Shown here: positions 5,248-12,700 of the stretch, piece after piece
Layout: each line of letters opens with the position of its first letter
Position numbering within the stretch: position 1 is the first letter of the stretch
IMG/VR virus record: IMGVR_UViG_3300023174_000002
Span: 1-64,000 of that record
Direction: 5' to 3' (one strand)
Length of the DNA: 64,000 nt
From: a virus
The notes under the pieces: generated by a model
What the model was told of the DNA's origin: nothing
The model's input: only the letters and a program-made list of their open reading frames with translations
Database searches by the model: none
Translations under genes and position numbers: made by a program

Positions 5248-5523
5248 ATGATGAAACTTATGCAATTTATGTACACAAAAGCTAATGGTGATCAAAGTGA
5301 GCGTGCTATTGTTGTTACACAAGAGCCTACTCACCTAGTTGCTGGCTTTGATGTTAGTGAGTTGCCTGAAACAGAATTTGAAGTATTTACTCGTGAAATG
5401 CGCGAACTAAAAAATCGTCAACATGAGGAGATGCTAGAACTTGTAGCAAAGCACGATCTAAAGCACAACTATCGTCAGTTTACTCCTAGTAAAATGACTA
5501 ATGTAACTACCGAACTTATTTAA
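5248..5523 (+). CDS. Hypothetical protein
   Basis: A 91-residue protein with an N-terminal beta part (MQFMYTKANGDQSERAIVV) and a charged helix (FTREMRELKNRQHEEMLELV). AAGGA lies four bases before the first ATG and seven before the second (5251), which may be the real start. It is first in the P3 operon. No family is recognised. Confidence 0.6.
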   Translation: MMKLMQFMYTKANGDQSERAIVVTQEPTHLVAGFDVSELPETEFEVFTREMRELKNRQHEEMLELVAKHDLKHNYRQFTPSKMTNVTTELI

Positions 5524-5532
5524 GGAAATACT

Positions 5533-5892
5533 ATGACGCAATGGAATGACGAACTCAAATCGCAAGTAATTAAAATGTATCAGGATGCAGAACCAACGCC
5601 TGAGTCTAGCACTGAAATTATTAAAGACATCGCTGAAGAAATCGAAGCCTCACCTAACGGTGTTCGTATGGTTTTGGTTCAAGCAGGTGTTTATGTTAAA
5701 AAAGACGCTGCTGCTAAACCTAGTGGTGATAAAAAAGCTGCTGGTGATGCACCCAAGCGTGTGTCTAAAGAGTCTAGTATTGCTGATCTTAAAGCGGCAA
5801 TTGAGGCTAAAGGTGGTCCAGTAGATGAAGATATTTTGAGCAAACTGACTGGTAAAGCAGCAGTTTACTTTTTGAGTGTGCTTAAAGCATAA
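5533..5892 (+). CDS. Small DNA-binding-like protein (HTH plus C-terminal helical module)
   Basis: The 119 residues split into an N-terminal helix-turn-helix-like domain (1-57: W-DE start, IAEEIEASPNGVRMVLVQAG), a Lys/Ala/Pro-rich linker (58-78), and a helical domain (80-119: SSIADLKAAIEAKGG). The N-terminal part resembles the repeated modules of the 248-residue protein at 9.3 kb, so I infer a paralogous DNA-binding unit. TAAGGAAATACT precedes the ATG. The gene ends at a hairpin terminator. Confidence 0.6.
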   Translation: MTQWNDELKSQVIKMYQDAEPTPESSTEIIKDIAEEIEASPNGVRMVLVQAGVYVKKDAAAKPSGDKKAAGDAPKRVSKESSIADLKAAIEAKGGPVDEDILSKLTGKAAVYFLSVLKA

Positions 5893-5896
5893 AAAC

Positions 5897-5920
5897 AGGC
5901 AGCCTAGTGCTGCCTTTTCT
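5897..5920 (+). terminator. Rho-independent terminator
   Basis: AGGCAGC and GCTGCCT form a seven-pair stem around CTAGT, followed by TTTCTT. It closes the P3 operon, though reading through would reach the next gene within 20 bases. Confidence 0.75.
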
Positions 5921-5936
5921 TATTTAGGAGTGTATT

Positions 5937-6560
5937 ATGGCTCGTAAACGCACAGAACTTGAACAAGAACGCATGACTGACGCTAATATTGAGCGAGTCA
6001 TTGACCTGCTTGAACCCAAAGAGCAGGGTGTTAAACCTATTACAAAAAAGGATGCTTGTCAAATCCTGGGCATGAGCTATAATACTACCAGGCTTGATCA
6101 GATTATTCAGACCCATAAAGATCGCAAGGAAAAAACTGCTAAACGTAGAGCTGAAAAGCGCGGTAAACCTGTTACCGAAGATGAAGTACAATTTATAATT
6201 CAAAGCTATCTTAGTGGCGAAACTATCAGTGAAATTAGCCAGAATACTTACCGCGGTACGCAACTTATTAAACAAGTGCTAGAGCGATACAATGTTCCTG
6301 TTCGTAAAAGTTCACCGGATTATTTTCGACCTGAATTAATTCCTGAAGGCGCAATGCAAGATAAATTTGCCGTAGGCGAAGTGGTTTATAGTGCCCGCTA
6401 TGATTCTATGTGTAAAATACAGGCGGAACAAACACATCCCGAATATGGTTGGATTTATCGTGTATGGCTTCTTAGTGAGCGTTGGTTGCAAAGCGCATAT
6501 CAACCTGCTTGTGAATTGGCAAGTCTTAAACACTTGCGTGAAATAGGAGTTAAAGTATAG
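5937..6560 (+). CDS. Helix-turn-helix DNA-binding protein
   Basis: The 207-residue product carries two candidate HTH units: residues 35-60 (ITKKDACQILGMSYNTTRLD) and 85-115 (GETISEISQNTYRGTQLIKQVL). A highly basic stretch (HKDRKEKTAKRRAEKRGK) lies between them. The C-terminal 80 residues are a compact beta-rich domain (FAVGEVVYSARYDSMCKIQ) resembling small SH3-like folds. It is likely a phage transcription or replication regulator. TTAGGAGTGTATT gives a strong ribosome site. The target is unknown. Confidence 0.7.
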   Translation: MARKRTELEQERMTDANIERVIDLLEPKEQGVKPITKKDACQILGMSYNTTRLDQIIQTHKDRKEKTAKRRAEKRGKPVTEDEVQFIIQSYLSGETISEISQNTYRGTQLIKQVLERYNVPVRKSSPDYFRPELIPEGAMQDKFAVGEVVYSARYDSMCKIQAEQTHPEYGWIYRVWLLSERWLQSAYQPACELASLKHLREIGVKV

Positions 6561-6847
6561 TGGACTCAAATATACTTTATGAAAAACTAATCGAAGAAAA
6601 CATGGATAAAGGTTTTCAGGTTAGACTAGTAGTTAATGATTTTAAGGATGTTACATATCTACAGCTTAGAAAATACTTTTTAAGTTATGAAGGTGATTGG
6701 ATTCCTAGTCGTGAAGGTGTAAGTATTCCTGCCTCGCTACAAAATATTTATGCACTCCTAGATGGACTGTTGGATATTTGTAGCGAGGCTGAAGGTCATG
6801 AAATTATTGAAACATACGCTCGTCAGTTACTAGAAAAAGATACTTGA
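6560..6847 (+). CDS. Hypothetical acidic protein (GTG start)
   Basis: A 95-residue acidic helical protein beginning GTG GAC, with the GTG sharing the G of the previous stop (TAGTG). GGAG lies ten bases upstream inside the previous gene, so translation is coupled. No family is recognised. Its stop codon lies inside the -35 box of promoter P4. Confidence 0.6.
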   Translation: MDSNILYEKLIEENMDKGFQVRLVVNDFKDVTYLQLRKYFLSYEGDWIPSREGVSIPASLQNIYALLDGLLDICSEAEGHEIIETYARQLLEKDT

Positions 6848-6872
6848 CCCTAAGCCGTTAAAATGGTATAAT
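6844..6872 (+). promoter_or_regulatory. Sigma70-type promoter P4
   Basis: TTGACC, a 17-base spacer and TATAAT. The -35 box overlaps the stop codon of the upstream gene; ATG of the amidotransferase-like gene is 26 bases downstream of the -10 box with GAGGAAAC before it. Confidence 0.85.
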
Positions 6873-6897
6873 ATTGTATATTTGATGAGGAAACTAT

Positions 6898-7530
6898 ATG
6901 AATCGAACAATTGCTATTTTTGTACACGATCCTGTTTGTGAAGTTGAATGTGCACTGGCTATGGAAGCCGCCTTTCAAGAACATTTTACGGTTAAACTGT
7001 TTGGTATCGAGGATCTTACTGACCATTTCTTGAGTACAGTAGACATTCTTGCATTTCCTGGAGGTATTGGCGATGCTGATGAGTATGATGCTATTTTTAC
7101 AGACGAACATATTGATATTGTTCGTGATTATGTTCAAAACGGTGGCAAATATCTAGGCATATGTATGGGGGCTTACTGGGCTGGTGCAAACTACTTTGAT
7201 TTGTTGTGGGAAGTAGAACCTGTACAGTATATTAATCGCCCAGGTGCTGAAATTACCGATGAAGGCCCAACCACAGCAGAAGTGTTGTGGGGCAATGAGT
7301 ACGAAGATATGTACTTTTATGATGGCTGTGCATTTATTGGTTGGACTCAAGATTGTGATGTAGTTGCCACCTATCAAAACGGCGATGCAATGGCTATCTA
7401 TCAAGGTAATTTGGGTTTGATTGGTTGCCATCCAGAAAGCGAGCAGTGGTGGTATGATCTAGATGAACTTAACCACTGGCATGGTGGTTGGCATAATGAT
7501 CTTCTTTGTGACTTTGCGATTAACCTATGA
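6898..7530 (+). CDS. Class I glutamine amidotransferase-like protein (BPL_N-like)
   Basis: The 210-residue product has the flavodoxin-like amidotransferase fold signature. FPGGIGD is near residue 53, the nucleophile elbow GGKYLGICMGAYWAG puts Cys89 at the elbow, and GCHPESEQW contributes His178 and Glu180, completing a Cys-His-Glu triad. The pattern fits the BPL_N group more than the anabolic amidotransferases. What it hydrolyses is unknown, and no synthetase partner is adjacent. It overlaps ligase A by four bases (ATGA), so it is made together with DNA ligase; roles in nucleotide or NAD-related chemistry are speculative. Confidence 0.75.
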   Translation: MNRTIAIFVHDPVCEVECALAMEAAFQEHFTVKLFGIEDLTDHFLSTVDILAFPGGIGDADEYDAIFTDEHIDIVRDYVQNGGKYLGICMGAYWAGANYFDLLWEVEPVQYINRPGAEITDEGPTTAEVLWGNEYEDMYFYDGCAFIGWTQDCDVVATYQNGDAMAIYQGNLGLIGCHPESEQWWYDLDELNHWHGGWHNDLLCDFAINL

Positions 7531-8480
7531 CTATTAAACAATACCTAGACGCAGCAAGCCAAGCTTATTACGCAGGCTTTCCTATTATTAGTGACGAACA
7601 ATTTGATCGCCTAGCTGATGCTGCTAAGTATTCAACCGTAGGCGCACAAGCTGTGGGTACTAAGTCTAAGCACTACTATCCCATGTACTCACTGCAAAAG
7701 CACTATGAGGATGAAGGTAAGCCTAATCCTCTGGCTGGCATGGGCGACGTTACTATGAGTGTTAAACTAGACGGTGCTGCTATCAGCCTGCTCTATGTAG
7801 ACGGTCAATTGGTACAAGCGCTGACTCGTGGTGATGGGGTTGAGGGTCAGGTAATTACTGACAAGTTGCTTAGCAGCACTAGTCTAGTTCCACATTTTAT
7901 TAGGTATACTGGCGTGCTACAAGTTACTGGTGAGATTGTGGCTCCAAGCCATATCACAAATGCTCGTAACTATGCTGCAGGCGCACTCAATCTTAAAGAT
8001 ACCAGTGAGTTTGCTACCAGAGCAATTAGTTTCTTTGCATATGGTGTTCAGCCGTTTGTGGGTCAAACCTATGATGCAGATATGTTTATGCTTAAACGGT
8101 TTGGCTTTAATACTGTTCAAGAAACTGACTTAGAAAAAATCTACCCTACCGACGGCGTAGTTTTTAGACTTAACAATAATCATCAGTTTGAGGAGTTGGG
8201 CTATACCAGCAAACACCCCCGCGGTGCATATGCTCGCAAAGAGCGAGCTGAACACGTAGAAACTAAATTGCTAGATGTTGAGTGGCAAGTTGGTAAAAGT
8301 GGCAAAGTAACACCAGTAGCAATCCTAGAACCAGTATTAGTAGGCGATGCAATGGTAAGCCGAGCCACACTTAACAATCCAGGATTCATTGAAGCCCTAG
8401 GCCTGGAGATTGGAGACACCGTTGCCATTATCAGGGCAGGAGAAATTATTCCCTGCGTCTTACACAAGGTAGAGGCATAG
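7527..8480 (+). CDS. NAD-dependent DNA ligase, adenylation/OB subunit (ligase A)
   Basis: The 317 residues cover the Ia, nucleotidyltransferase and OB domains of LigA. Residues 1-60 include the NAD-binding helix pair (YYAGFPIISDEQFDRL and HYYPMYSL). Motif I is SVKLDGA with Lys80 as the AMP acceptor, followed by TRGDGVEG (motif II region), TGEIV, and TDGVVF (motif IV). The OB part ends GDTVAIIRAGEIIPCV. The zinc finger, HhH and BRCT parts are absent here and are encoded by the next gene. The two-gene arrangement recalls the split ligase of T5-type phages. Confidence 0.92.
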   Translation: MTIKQYLDAASQAYYAGFPIISDEQFDRLADAAKYSTVGAQAVGTKSKHYYPMYSLQKHYEDEGKPNPLAGMGDVTMSVKLDGAAISLLYVDGQLVQALTRGDGVEGQVITDKLLSSTSLVPHFIRYTGVLQVTGEIVAPSHITNARNYAAGALNLKDTSEFATRAISFFAYGVQPFVGQTYDADMFMLKRFGFNTVQETDLEKIYPTDGVVFRLNNNHQFEELGYTSKHPRGAYARKERAEHVETKLLDVEWQVGKSGKVTPVAILEPVLVGDAMVSRATLNNPGFIEALGLEIGDTVAIIRAGEIIPCVLHKVEA

Positions 8481-8491
8481 AAAATTTAGAC

Positions 8492-8520
8492 TTGAAATGC
8501 ACTGCTTAATACTGTATAAT
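8492..8520 (+). promoter_or_regulatory. Sigma70-type promoter P5 between the ligase halves
   Basis: TTGAAA, a 17-base spacer and TATAAT, in the 66-base gap between ligase A and ligase B. ATG of ligase B follows the -10 box by 26 bases with a short A-rich leader that lacks a clear Shine-Dalgarno sequence. Confidence 0.87.
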
Positions 8521-8546
8521 ACATTATTGAATTTGAAAAAAGCCAA

Positions 8547-9308
8547 ATGAAAATCAAAATTCCAACTACTTGTCCGTGTTGCGACTATACACTAGAGCTT
8601 GTCAATGACCAACTTTTTTGTCGTAATCAAGCCTGTAGCGCACAGCTAGGCAAAAAGTTGGAGCATTTTTGCAAGACATTGGGCATCAAAGGCATGGGTG
8701 CTAAAACACTAGAGAAACTTCAGCTAACTGATATTACTGAGATTTACTATCTCGAACTCGATCAAATTATTGCATCATTGGGTAGTGAAAAAATCGCAGT
8801 AAAATTGTTAGATGAAATTGATAAGTCTCGTAATAGTGATTTAGCAACCATCCTACCTGCTTTTAGTATTCCACTAGTAGGAAACACTGCTTCACAAAAA
8901 ATTGCTAAAATGGTAGAATCCATTGATGACATTACTCAAGAACAGTGTAAACAAGCAGGTTTAGGAGAAAAAGTTACTAATAATCTAATCTCTTGGCTAG
9001 AGACAGATTTTGTAGAAATGAGGGAGTTTTTGCCATTCTCTTTCAAAACAAGCAATAAGCCAGTAGCCAATGTAAGTGCCGAAAGCGTCTGCATAACTGG
9101 TAAATTAACTTCATTTAAAAACAAGGCGGAAGCCACTAAAGCGCTAGAAGATATGGGATTTAAGGTTACTGAGTCAGTAACTAAACAAACTAATTATCTA
9201 GTTGATGAAGATAATAAAGGCAGCTTAAAACGTACCAAGGCCGATCAACTCGGCATTACAATTATCGAAAACTTATCACAATTTTTAAACGAGAAAAAAT
9301 ATGACTGA
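8547..9308 (+). CDS. NAD-dependent DNA ligase, zinc finger/HhH/BRCT subunit (ligase B)
   Basis: The 253 residues match the C-terminal half of bacterial LigA. A four-cysteine zinc finger uses C9, C12, C25 and C30. Helix-hairpin-helix units run over about residues 40-165 (LGIKGMGAKTLEKL; IPLVGNTASQKIAKM). A BRCT domain starts near residue 178 (SVCITGKLTSFKNKAEA) and ends at the C-terminus. It supplies DNA-binding parts missing from ligase A. It overlaps the next gene by eight bases. Confidence 0.92.
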   Translation: MKIKIPTTCPCCDYTLELVNDQLFCRNQACSAQLGKKLEHFCKTLGIKGMGAKTLEKLQLTDITEIYYLELDQIIASLGSEKIAVKLLDEIDKSRNSDLATILPAFSIPLVGNTASQKIAKMVESIDDITQEQCKQAGLGEKVTNNLISWLETDFVEMREFLPFSFKTSNKPVANVSAESVCITGKLTSFKNKAEATKALEDMGFKVTESVTKQTNYLVDEDNKGSLKRTKADQLGITIIENLSQFLNEKKYD

Positions 9309-10047
9309 AAAAACTAAAAAGTGGTCTGACGAAGCCGTTGCCAACCTTCTTGCAATTGTTGGACGCGAGTCCCCTGTATCGGTTGCTAAAGTTGAAGAGG
9401 CTGCTGAAGCATTGGAAGTATCTACCCGTAGTGTAGCTGCCAAACTGCGTCAGCTTGATCGCGAAGTCGCTAGTATGGCTAAAGAAAAAGTTAGTGCATT
9501 TTCTGACGAAGAAAGTCAGGGACTGTTTAAGTTTGTTACCAGCAATTCTGGTCGGTTTACTTACAAGCAAATTGCCGAGTCTTTTGCTGATGGAAAGTTT
9601 ACTGCTAAACAGATTCAAGGTAAACTGCTTGCACTTGAGTTGACCGGCAATGTTAAACCTGCTGAAAAAGTAGAAGTTGCTCGTAGTTATACCGATGCTG
9701 AAGAAGCAAAATTCATCTCTATGGCTGAGCGCGGTAGCTATATCGAAGATATTGCTAAGGCTCTTGACAAAACCGTTGCCTCGGTTCGTGGTAAGGCTCT
9801 TAGCCTGACTCGCAAAGGGCAAATTGCAAAGATCCCTGCTCAGCGTGAGTCGCACGCTAAAGATCAGGTTGATCCTATTGTAGCACTTGGCGAGCGTATC
9901 GCTAGTATGACCGTTGCAGAAATTGCAGCTGCAGTTGACAAAACTGAGCGCGGTCTACGTACTCTGCTTACCCGTCGCGGCATCAATGTTGCTGACTATA
10001 AGGGCGCTGATAAAAAGGCCAAAGCAGAAGCAAAAGCTGCTGCTTAA
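9301..10047 (+). CDS. Multi-module HTH/Myb-like DNA-binding protein
   Basis: The 248 residues contain four tandem helical modules of about 45-50 residues. The first three start with an acidic or aromatic cap (KKWSDEAVANLL at 6, SAFSDEESQGLF near 65, RSYTDAEEAKFI near 123) and end in a recognition-helix-like segment (STRSVAAKLRQLDR, TAKQIQGKLLALEL, TVASVRGKALSLTR). The fourth (VAEIAAAVDKTERGLRTLLTRRG) lies near 200. A Lys/Ala tail follows. The layout suggests an abundant DNA-coating or transcription factor protein. Coding is GC-richer than its neighbours. A strong terminator follows. Confidence 0.75.
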   Translation: MTEKTKKWSDEAVANLLAIVGRESPVSVAKVEEAAEALEVSTRSVAAKLRQLDREVASMAKEKVSAFSDEESQGLFKFVTSNSGRFTYKQIAESFADGKFTAKQIQGKLLALELTGNVKPAEKVEVARSYTDAEEAKFISMAERGSYIEDIAKALDKTVASVRGKALSLTRKGQIAKIPAQRESHAKDQVDPIVALGERIASMTVAEIAAAVDKTERGLRTLLTRRGINVADYKGADKKAKAEAKAAA

Positions 10048-10064
10048 TAGTCATTAGGCAGTAA

Positions 10065-10098
10065 GGCCGGGAGTTTTTATAGGCTCCCGGCCTTTTTT
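10065..10098 (+). terminator. Strong rho-independent terminator
   Basis: GGCCGGGAG and CTCCCGGCC form a perfect nine-pair stem followed by six T. It closes the ligase B/DNA-binding protein operon. Confidence 0.93.
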
Positions 10099-10115
10099 AC
10101 TTTGGAAACCAGTAA

Positions 10116-10415
10116 ATGAAAGTTACAATTACATACCACGACTCTGAGTCGTTTACTGTCGAAGAAGTAGTAAAACAAGCAGTACATAACTATGGTCGTT
10201 TAGCTCAAGTAGAAGTAATGCCTGAGTCTACAATGGCCTATGATCATATCTATTTTGGATTACAACAACTTGTTACACACGAACAGTTAAGTTTGTTATT
10301 TGATCGTGGTAGTGGGTATCAACAAGATATTAAGCGGTTACGCGATCAAATTATTTATAAGGTAACAGAAATCGTAGACCAAGTAATCATAGATAATGAA
10401 TCTAAGGTAGGTTAA
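10116..10415 (+). CDS. Hypothetical protein upstream of the helicase
   Basis: A 99-residue acidic protein: KVTITYHDSESFTVEEVVKQ suggests a beta-alpha start, followed by two helices (MAYDHIYFGLQQLVTHEQLS; YQQDIKRLRDQIIYKVTEIV). It ends one base before the helicase start and is presumably cotranslated with it. A helicase loader or replication accessory role is possible from position only. Confidence 0.6.
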   Translation: MKVTITYHDSESFTVEEVVKQAVHNYGRLAQVEVMPESTMAYDHIYFGLQQLVTHEQLSLLFDRGSGYQQDIKRLRDQIIYKVTEIVDQVIIDNESKVG

Positions 10416-10416
10416 T

Positions 10417-11799
10417 ATGGATGTTTCAGCCGTAGTCTTAAATAAGCTGCTTCAAGAGCAGAGCTTGGATATCTGGGCTAAATTGAAGCTAGTGTTTTTA
10501 GACCCGGCTTACTCGTCCTTGTATAGTGTTATCAATAAGCATTATGAAAAATACAATGCTATTCCTAATTTTGATGACCTAGAACTTACACTGCGAGAAG
10601 GTCCGGCAGCAAAAACTCTAGCAACATTAAAGCTAACTGAAGTTCCTGATGTAAGTGCTGAAATAGCCCTTGATGCGCTTATTGATCAGTATACACAAAA
10701 CGAAACAATAAAATTAATAGACAAGTTTATAGATAAACTGCCACTTTACGACTCAAACGAAATAAAAGAAAATTTAGCCACAATTGCACTTACAATTGAA
10801 GAAAAGACACATACCAGTGAAAAAGTCTTTACTATGGCCGATATTATGATGTTTCAGCATCCCGAAGAATTGGAGAAAGAACGTGTTTATCTTGGGCTTA
10901 ATAATACTTTTGATGCTGTACTTGGTGGTGTGGCTAGACAAGAACTCATCCTCATTGGAGGCAAAAGGGGTAGCGGTAAAAGTATTACTAGTAGTAACAT
11001 TTTTGTTAATCAGTATGAGTCTGGAAATAGTAGTCTTTACTTTTCTATTGAAATGACCGCGTATGAGACTATGCAAAGAAACCTGGCAATTTTAGCCAAT
11101 GTAAATTTGCAAAATCTTAAACAAAATAAATTAACTGACCAAGAACTATTAAGAGTAGTAAATGCTAGATCTGGGATGTTTGAAGGCGCGGAATCACTAG
11201 TAGATGAATTCTTACGACACCGTGATAGATTTAAATTCGAAGAAACACTAATCAGAAACTTTAAGCTAAAGCCAGATAATCAAATGATTATTGTAGATGA
11301 CAGAGACTTGACCCTAGGGGCTATTGACCTACACATTGGTAAAACTAAAGCTAAGTTTGGTGATAAACTAGGCGTTGTAGTAGTAGACTATGTTAATCAA
11401 ATTGTCCTAGAAGGTAATAGTCAATACGATTGGCAACCACAAATTGAAGTCTCAAAGAAATTAAAGAACTTGGCTAGAAAGTACGAAGTGGTAATAGTAA
11501 GTCCTTATCAAATCGACGCTACTGGTGAAGCCAGATTTGCCAAGGGTATCTTAGATGCAGCAGATATAGCACTAGTAATGGAGGCACATGAAAAAGACGC
11601 ACAAGCAATTAGTTTTGAAACAACAAAGATCAGGGGCGGAAAAGAGATGGCTTTTACATGCCCTATTGATTGGGACACACTCAGAATATCCCCCCAAAGT
11701 ATTGATCGCCCATCTAAAAAAGAACCTGTCAAAAAAGCAGGTAAAAAAACAGATAATCAAACACAAGAACTCGCAACTGATTTACCTTGGGACGCATAG
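10417..11799 (+). CDS. Replicative DNA helicase, DnaB/gp4-type RecA-like ATPase
   Basis: The 460-residue product has an N-terminal helical part (1-150) and a RecA-like core. Walker A is GGKRGSGKS at about 182-190. FSIEMTAYETMQRN matches the DnaB H1a/H2 region (FSLEMS). Walker B is LGVVVVDYVNQI near 320. The H3-type glutamine segment is VIVSPYQID. It ends with a Lys-rich tail (SKKEPVKKAGKKTDN) and LPWDA, a likely protein contact. It would unwind the phage fork ahead of the polymerase. The start is ATG directly after the upstream stop, with AAGGTAGG before it. The primase follows immediately. Confidence 0.93.
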   Translation: MDVSAVVLNKLLQEQSLDIWAKLKLVFLDPAYSSLYSVINKHYEKYNAIPNFDDLELTLREGPAAKTLATLKLTEVPDVSAEIALDALIDQYTQNETIKLIDKFIDKLPLYDSNEIKENLATIALTIEEKTHTSEKVFTMADIMMFQHPEELEKERVYLGLNNTFDAVLGGVARQELILIGGKRGSGKSITSSNIFVNQYESGNSSLYFSIEMTAYETMQRNLAILANVNLQNLKQNKLTDQELLRVVNARSGMFEGAESLVDEFLRHRDRFKFEETLIRNFKLKPDNQMIIVDDRDLTLGAIDLHIGKTKAKFGDKLGVVVVDYVNQIVLEGNSQYDWQPQIEVSKKLKNLARKYEVVIVSPYQIDATGEARFAKGILDAADIALVMEAHEKDAQAISFETTKIRGGKEMAFTCPIDWDTLRISPQSIDRPSKKEPVKKAGKKTDNQTQELATDLPWDA

Positions 11800-11801
11800 A
11801 G

Positions 11802-12653
11802 ATGGATCCTGTTTTAGACTTGATTCAAAAAAACGGATTGCAGTATCAGGTGTCCGGTCGAGACTACTTGATCAAATGTTTAAACCCAGAACACCCAGAT
11901 ACAAATCCGAGTTTTCGCATAGATCGTATCAGTGGCCTAGCTCATTGCTTTAGTTGTGGATTTAAAACTAATATATTCAAATATTATGGGGTTTTTACTA
12001 ATCCTATACCTATAAAGATTGCTAAACTAAAAGAAAAACTGCAGGAGTTAAAAACTTGGGCAGTAGGGCTAGAGCTTCCAACAGGAGCTACACCCTATAC
12101 TAAAACTTTTCGGGGAATTAGTCAACAAACACTAAAATACTTTGAGGCTTTTTATACTCACAGTGTAGAAAAACTTGCGGATAGAATTATATTTCCTATT
12201 AAAGATATAACTGGAAAAACAGTTGCTTATGTAGGCAGACACACTTTGTCAAACGGTAATCCTAGATATTTAAATTATCCTAGTAAAGTACAGCTTCCAC
12301 TATTTCCACCACAAGTACCTGCAGGCTATAAAAGTCTGGTACTTGTGGAAGGAATATTTGATATGCTTAATCTTTATGACAAAGGATTAAGAAATGTTAG
12401 TTGTACGTTTGGTACAAATACATTGCAAGCAGATACAAAGCTAAAATTACTGCCTTTTAAAGCACAGGGTGTTAGTCATATATACATATTATTTGACGGC
12501 GATGACGCAGGCAGAAAAGCTGCACAGATTATAAAACCAATTATTGAAGAATCGGAATTTATCGTAGAAATAATTAAACTACCAGATGATACAGATCCTG
12601 GCGAACTAGACCAGATTGATGTACAAAGCATTAGTGAATATATTAAAAAATAA
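11802..12653 (+). CDS. DnaG-like primase
   Basis: From the ATG at 11802 the product has 283 residues. It holds a CHC2-type zinc finger: C-x2-E-H in CLNPEHPDTNPSF near residue 27 and CFSCG near 49. A TOPRIM core follows, with VLVEGIFDML near 180 (catalytic Glu) and LFDGDDAGRKAA near 231 (DxD). The TOPRIM-containing half is shorter than in bacterial DnaG and there is no helicase-binding C-terminal domain. It makes primers for lagging strand synthesis beside its helicase. A TTG at 11787 is in frame but less likely. The next promoter begins right after its stop. Confidence 0.9.
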   Translation: MDPVLDLIQKNGLQYQVSGRDYLIKCLNPEHPDTNPSFRIDRISGLAHCFSCGFKTNIFKYYGVFTNPIPIKIAKLKEKLQELKTWAVGLELPTGATPYTKTFRGISQQTLKYFEAFYTHSVEKLADRIIFPIKDITGKTVAYVGRHTLSNGNPRYLNYPSKVQLPLFPPQVPAGYKSLVLVEGIFDMLNLYDKGLRNVSCTFGTNTLQADTKLKLLPFKAQGVSHIYILFDGDDAGRKAAQIIKPIIEESEFIVEIIKLPDDTDPGELDQIDVQSISEYIKK

Positions 12654-12654
12654 C

Positions 12655-12683
12655 TTGATTTTACTAGTCGAATACGCTATAAT
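12655..12683 (+). promoter_or_regulatory. Sigma70-type promoter P6
   Basis: TTGATT, a 17-base spacer and TATAAT, directly before the DNA polymerase gene (ATG 18 bases after the -10 box, with TTGGAG as ribosome site). Confidence 0.85.
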
Positions 12684-12700
12684 AAAGTATTGGAGAATTT

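Noticed and set aside
11787-11801. TTG start for the primase
   Set aside because: In frame but overlaps the helicase stop; ATG at 11802 follows directly and leaves the zinc finger intact.
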